Positions 63,935 to 64,000 of a DNA stretch of 64,000 nucleotides are shown in pieces. Under the pieces are notes generated by a model. The model did not search any database. It was not told the DNA's origin and worked only from the letters and a program-made list of their open reading frames with translations. Numbering within the stretch: position 1 is the stretch's first letter; each line of letters starts with the position of its first letter. This DNA is from Rhinopomastus cyanomelas (Eukaryota > Chordata > Aves > Bucerotiformes > Rhinopomastidae): positions 8,638 to 72,637 of the forward strand of contig VXBP01003685.1 of NCBI GenBank assembly GCA_013400115.1, written 5' to 3'. Made by a program: the position numbers and the translations under genes.

Positions 63935-64000
63935 TGCCCCTGTGCTCGGCGCTGGCAAGGCTGCACCTCAAGTACTGGGAGCAGATTTTGGGTGCCACAG
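63935..64000 (+). mobile_element. CR1 LINE, continues beyond the window
   Basis: Sense RT-end segment: GCTCGGCGCTGGCAAGGCTG, ACCTCAAGTACTGGGAGCAG, ATTTTGGGTGCCACAG. It is truncated by the window end. Confidence 0.8.

Noticed and set aside
48000..64000. PPP1CC coding exons
   Set aside because: Expected by synteny on the right side, but no frame carries the GDIHGQYYDL or GDYVDRG phosphatase motifs.

Overview
This is vertebrate nuclear DNA, almost certainly from a bird. It has spliced vertebrate genes with long introns, and it is packed with CR1 LINE fragments. I count more than forty, in both orientations, most sharing the same 3' end (a GATCC-containing stretch, then GATGATCTTT, then GGTCCCTTCCAA, then TTCTGTGATTCTATG). 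CR1 dominance of this kind is typical of birds. The unusually high density would fit a CR1-rich lineage such as woodpeckers or hornbills, but that is inference. The two recognisable genes, MYL2 and CCDC63, are neighbours on human 12q24, which corresponds to the chicken chromosome 15 segment. The sequence is a draft scaffold with five single-N joins and one 127-N run.

Layout. 1-31 kb holds no coding exon I can support. It contains CR1 fragments, minisatellites, T-rich low-complexity blocks, several unique AT-rich stretches that look like conserved non-coding DNA, and a CpG island at about 26.9-28.5 kb that is scrambled by assembly gaps and apparent false duplications. By synteny this side should lead towards CUX2, but no CUX2 exon was found. 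A near-perfect CTCF motif lies at 31.25 kb. 32.0-32.5 kb is an inverted, about 99% identical copy of the MYL2 intron 1/exon 2 boundary.

36.1-40.35 kb is a complete seven-exon MYL2 gene on the + strand (cardiac ventricular/slow-muscle myosin regulatory light chain, 165 aa). It is preceded by the classic HF-1a/HF-1b (MEF2) promoter module and ends with an ATTAAA poly(A) signal. 40.9-47.0 kb is a complete CCDC63 gene on the - strand (axonemal/outer-dynein-arm docking coiled-coil protein, 574 aa in my 12-exon model). It converges on MYL2 and appears to be driven by a compact full-CRE plus TATA promoter, the architecture of CREM-driven spermatid genes. A ventricular/slow-muscle gene and a sperm-flagellum gene thus sit tail to tail about 0.6 kb apart.

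48.0-48.65 kb is a second CpG island with promoter hallmarks but no recognised gene. 49.6-50.8 kb is a diverged, scrambled partial copy of CCDC63 (exons 11, 6, 6', 8 and an inverted intron piece). 50.9-64 kb is intergenic CR1-rich DNA without a recognised gene, and the window ends inside another CR1.
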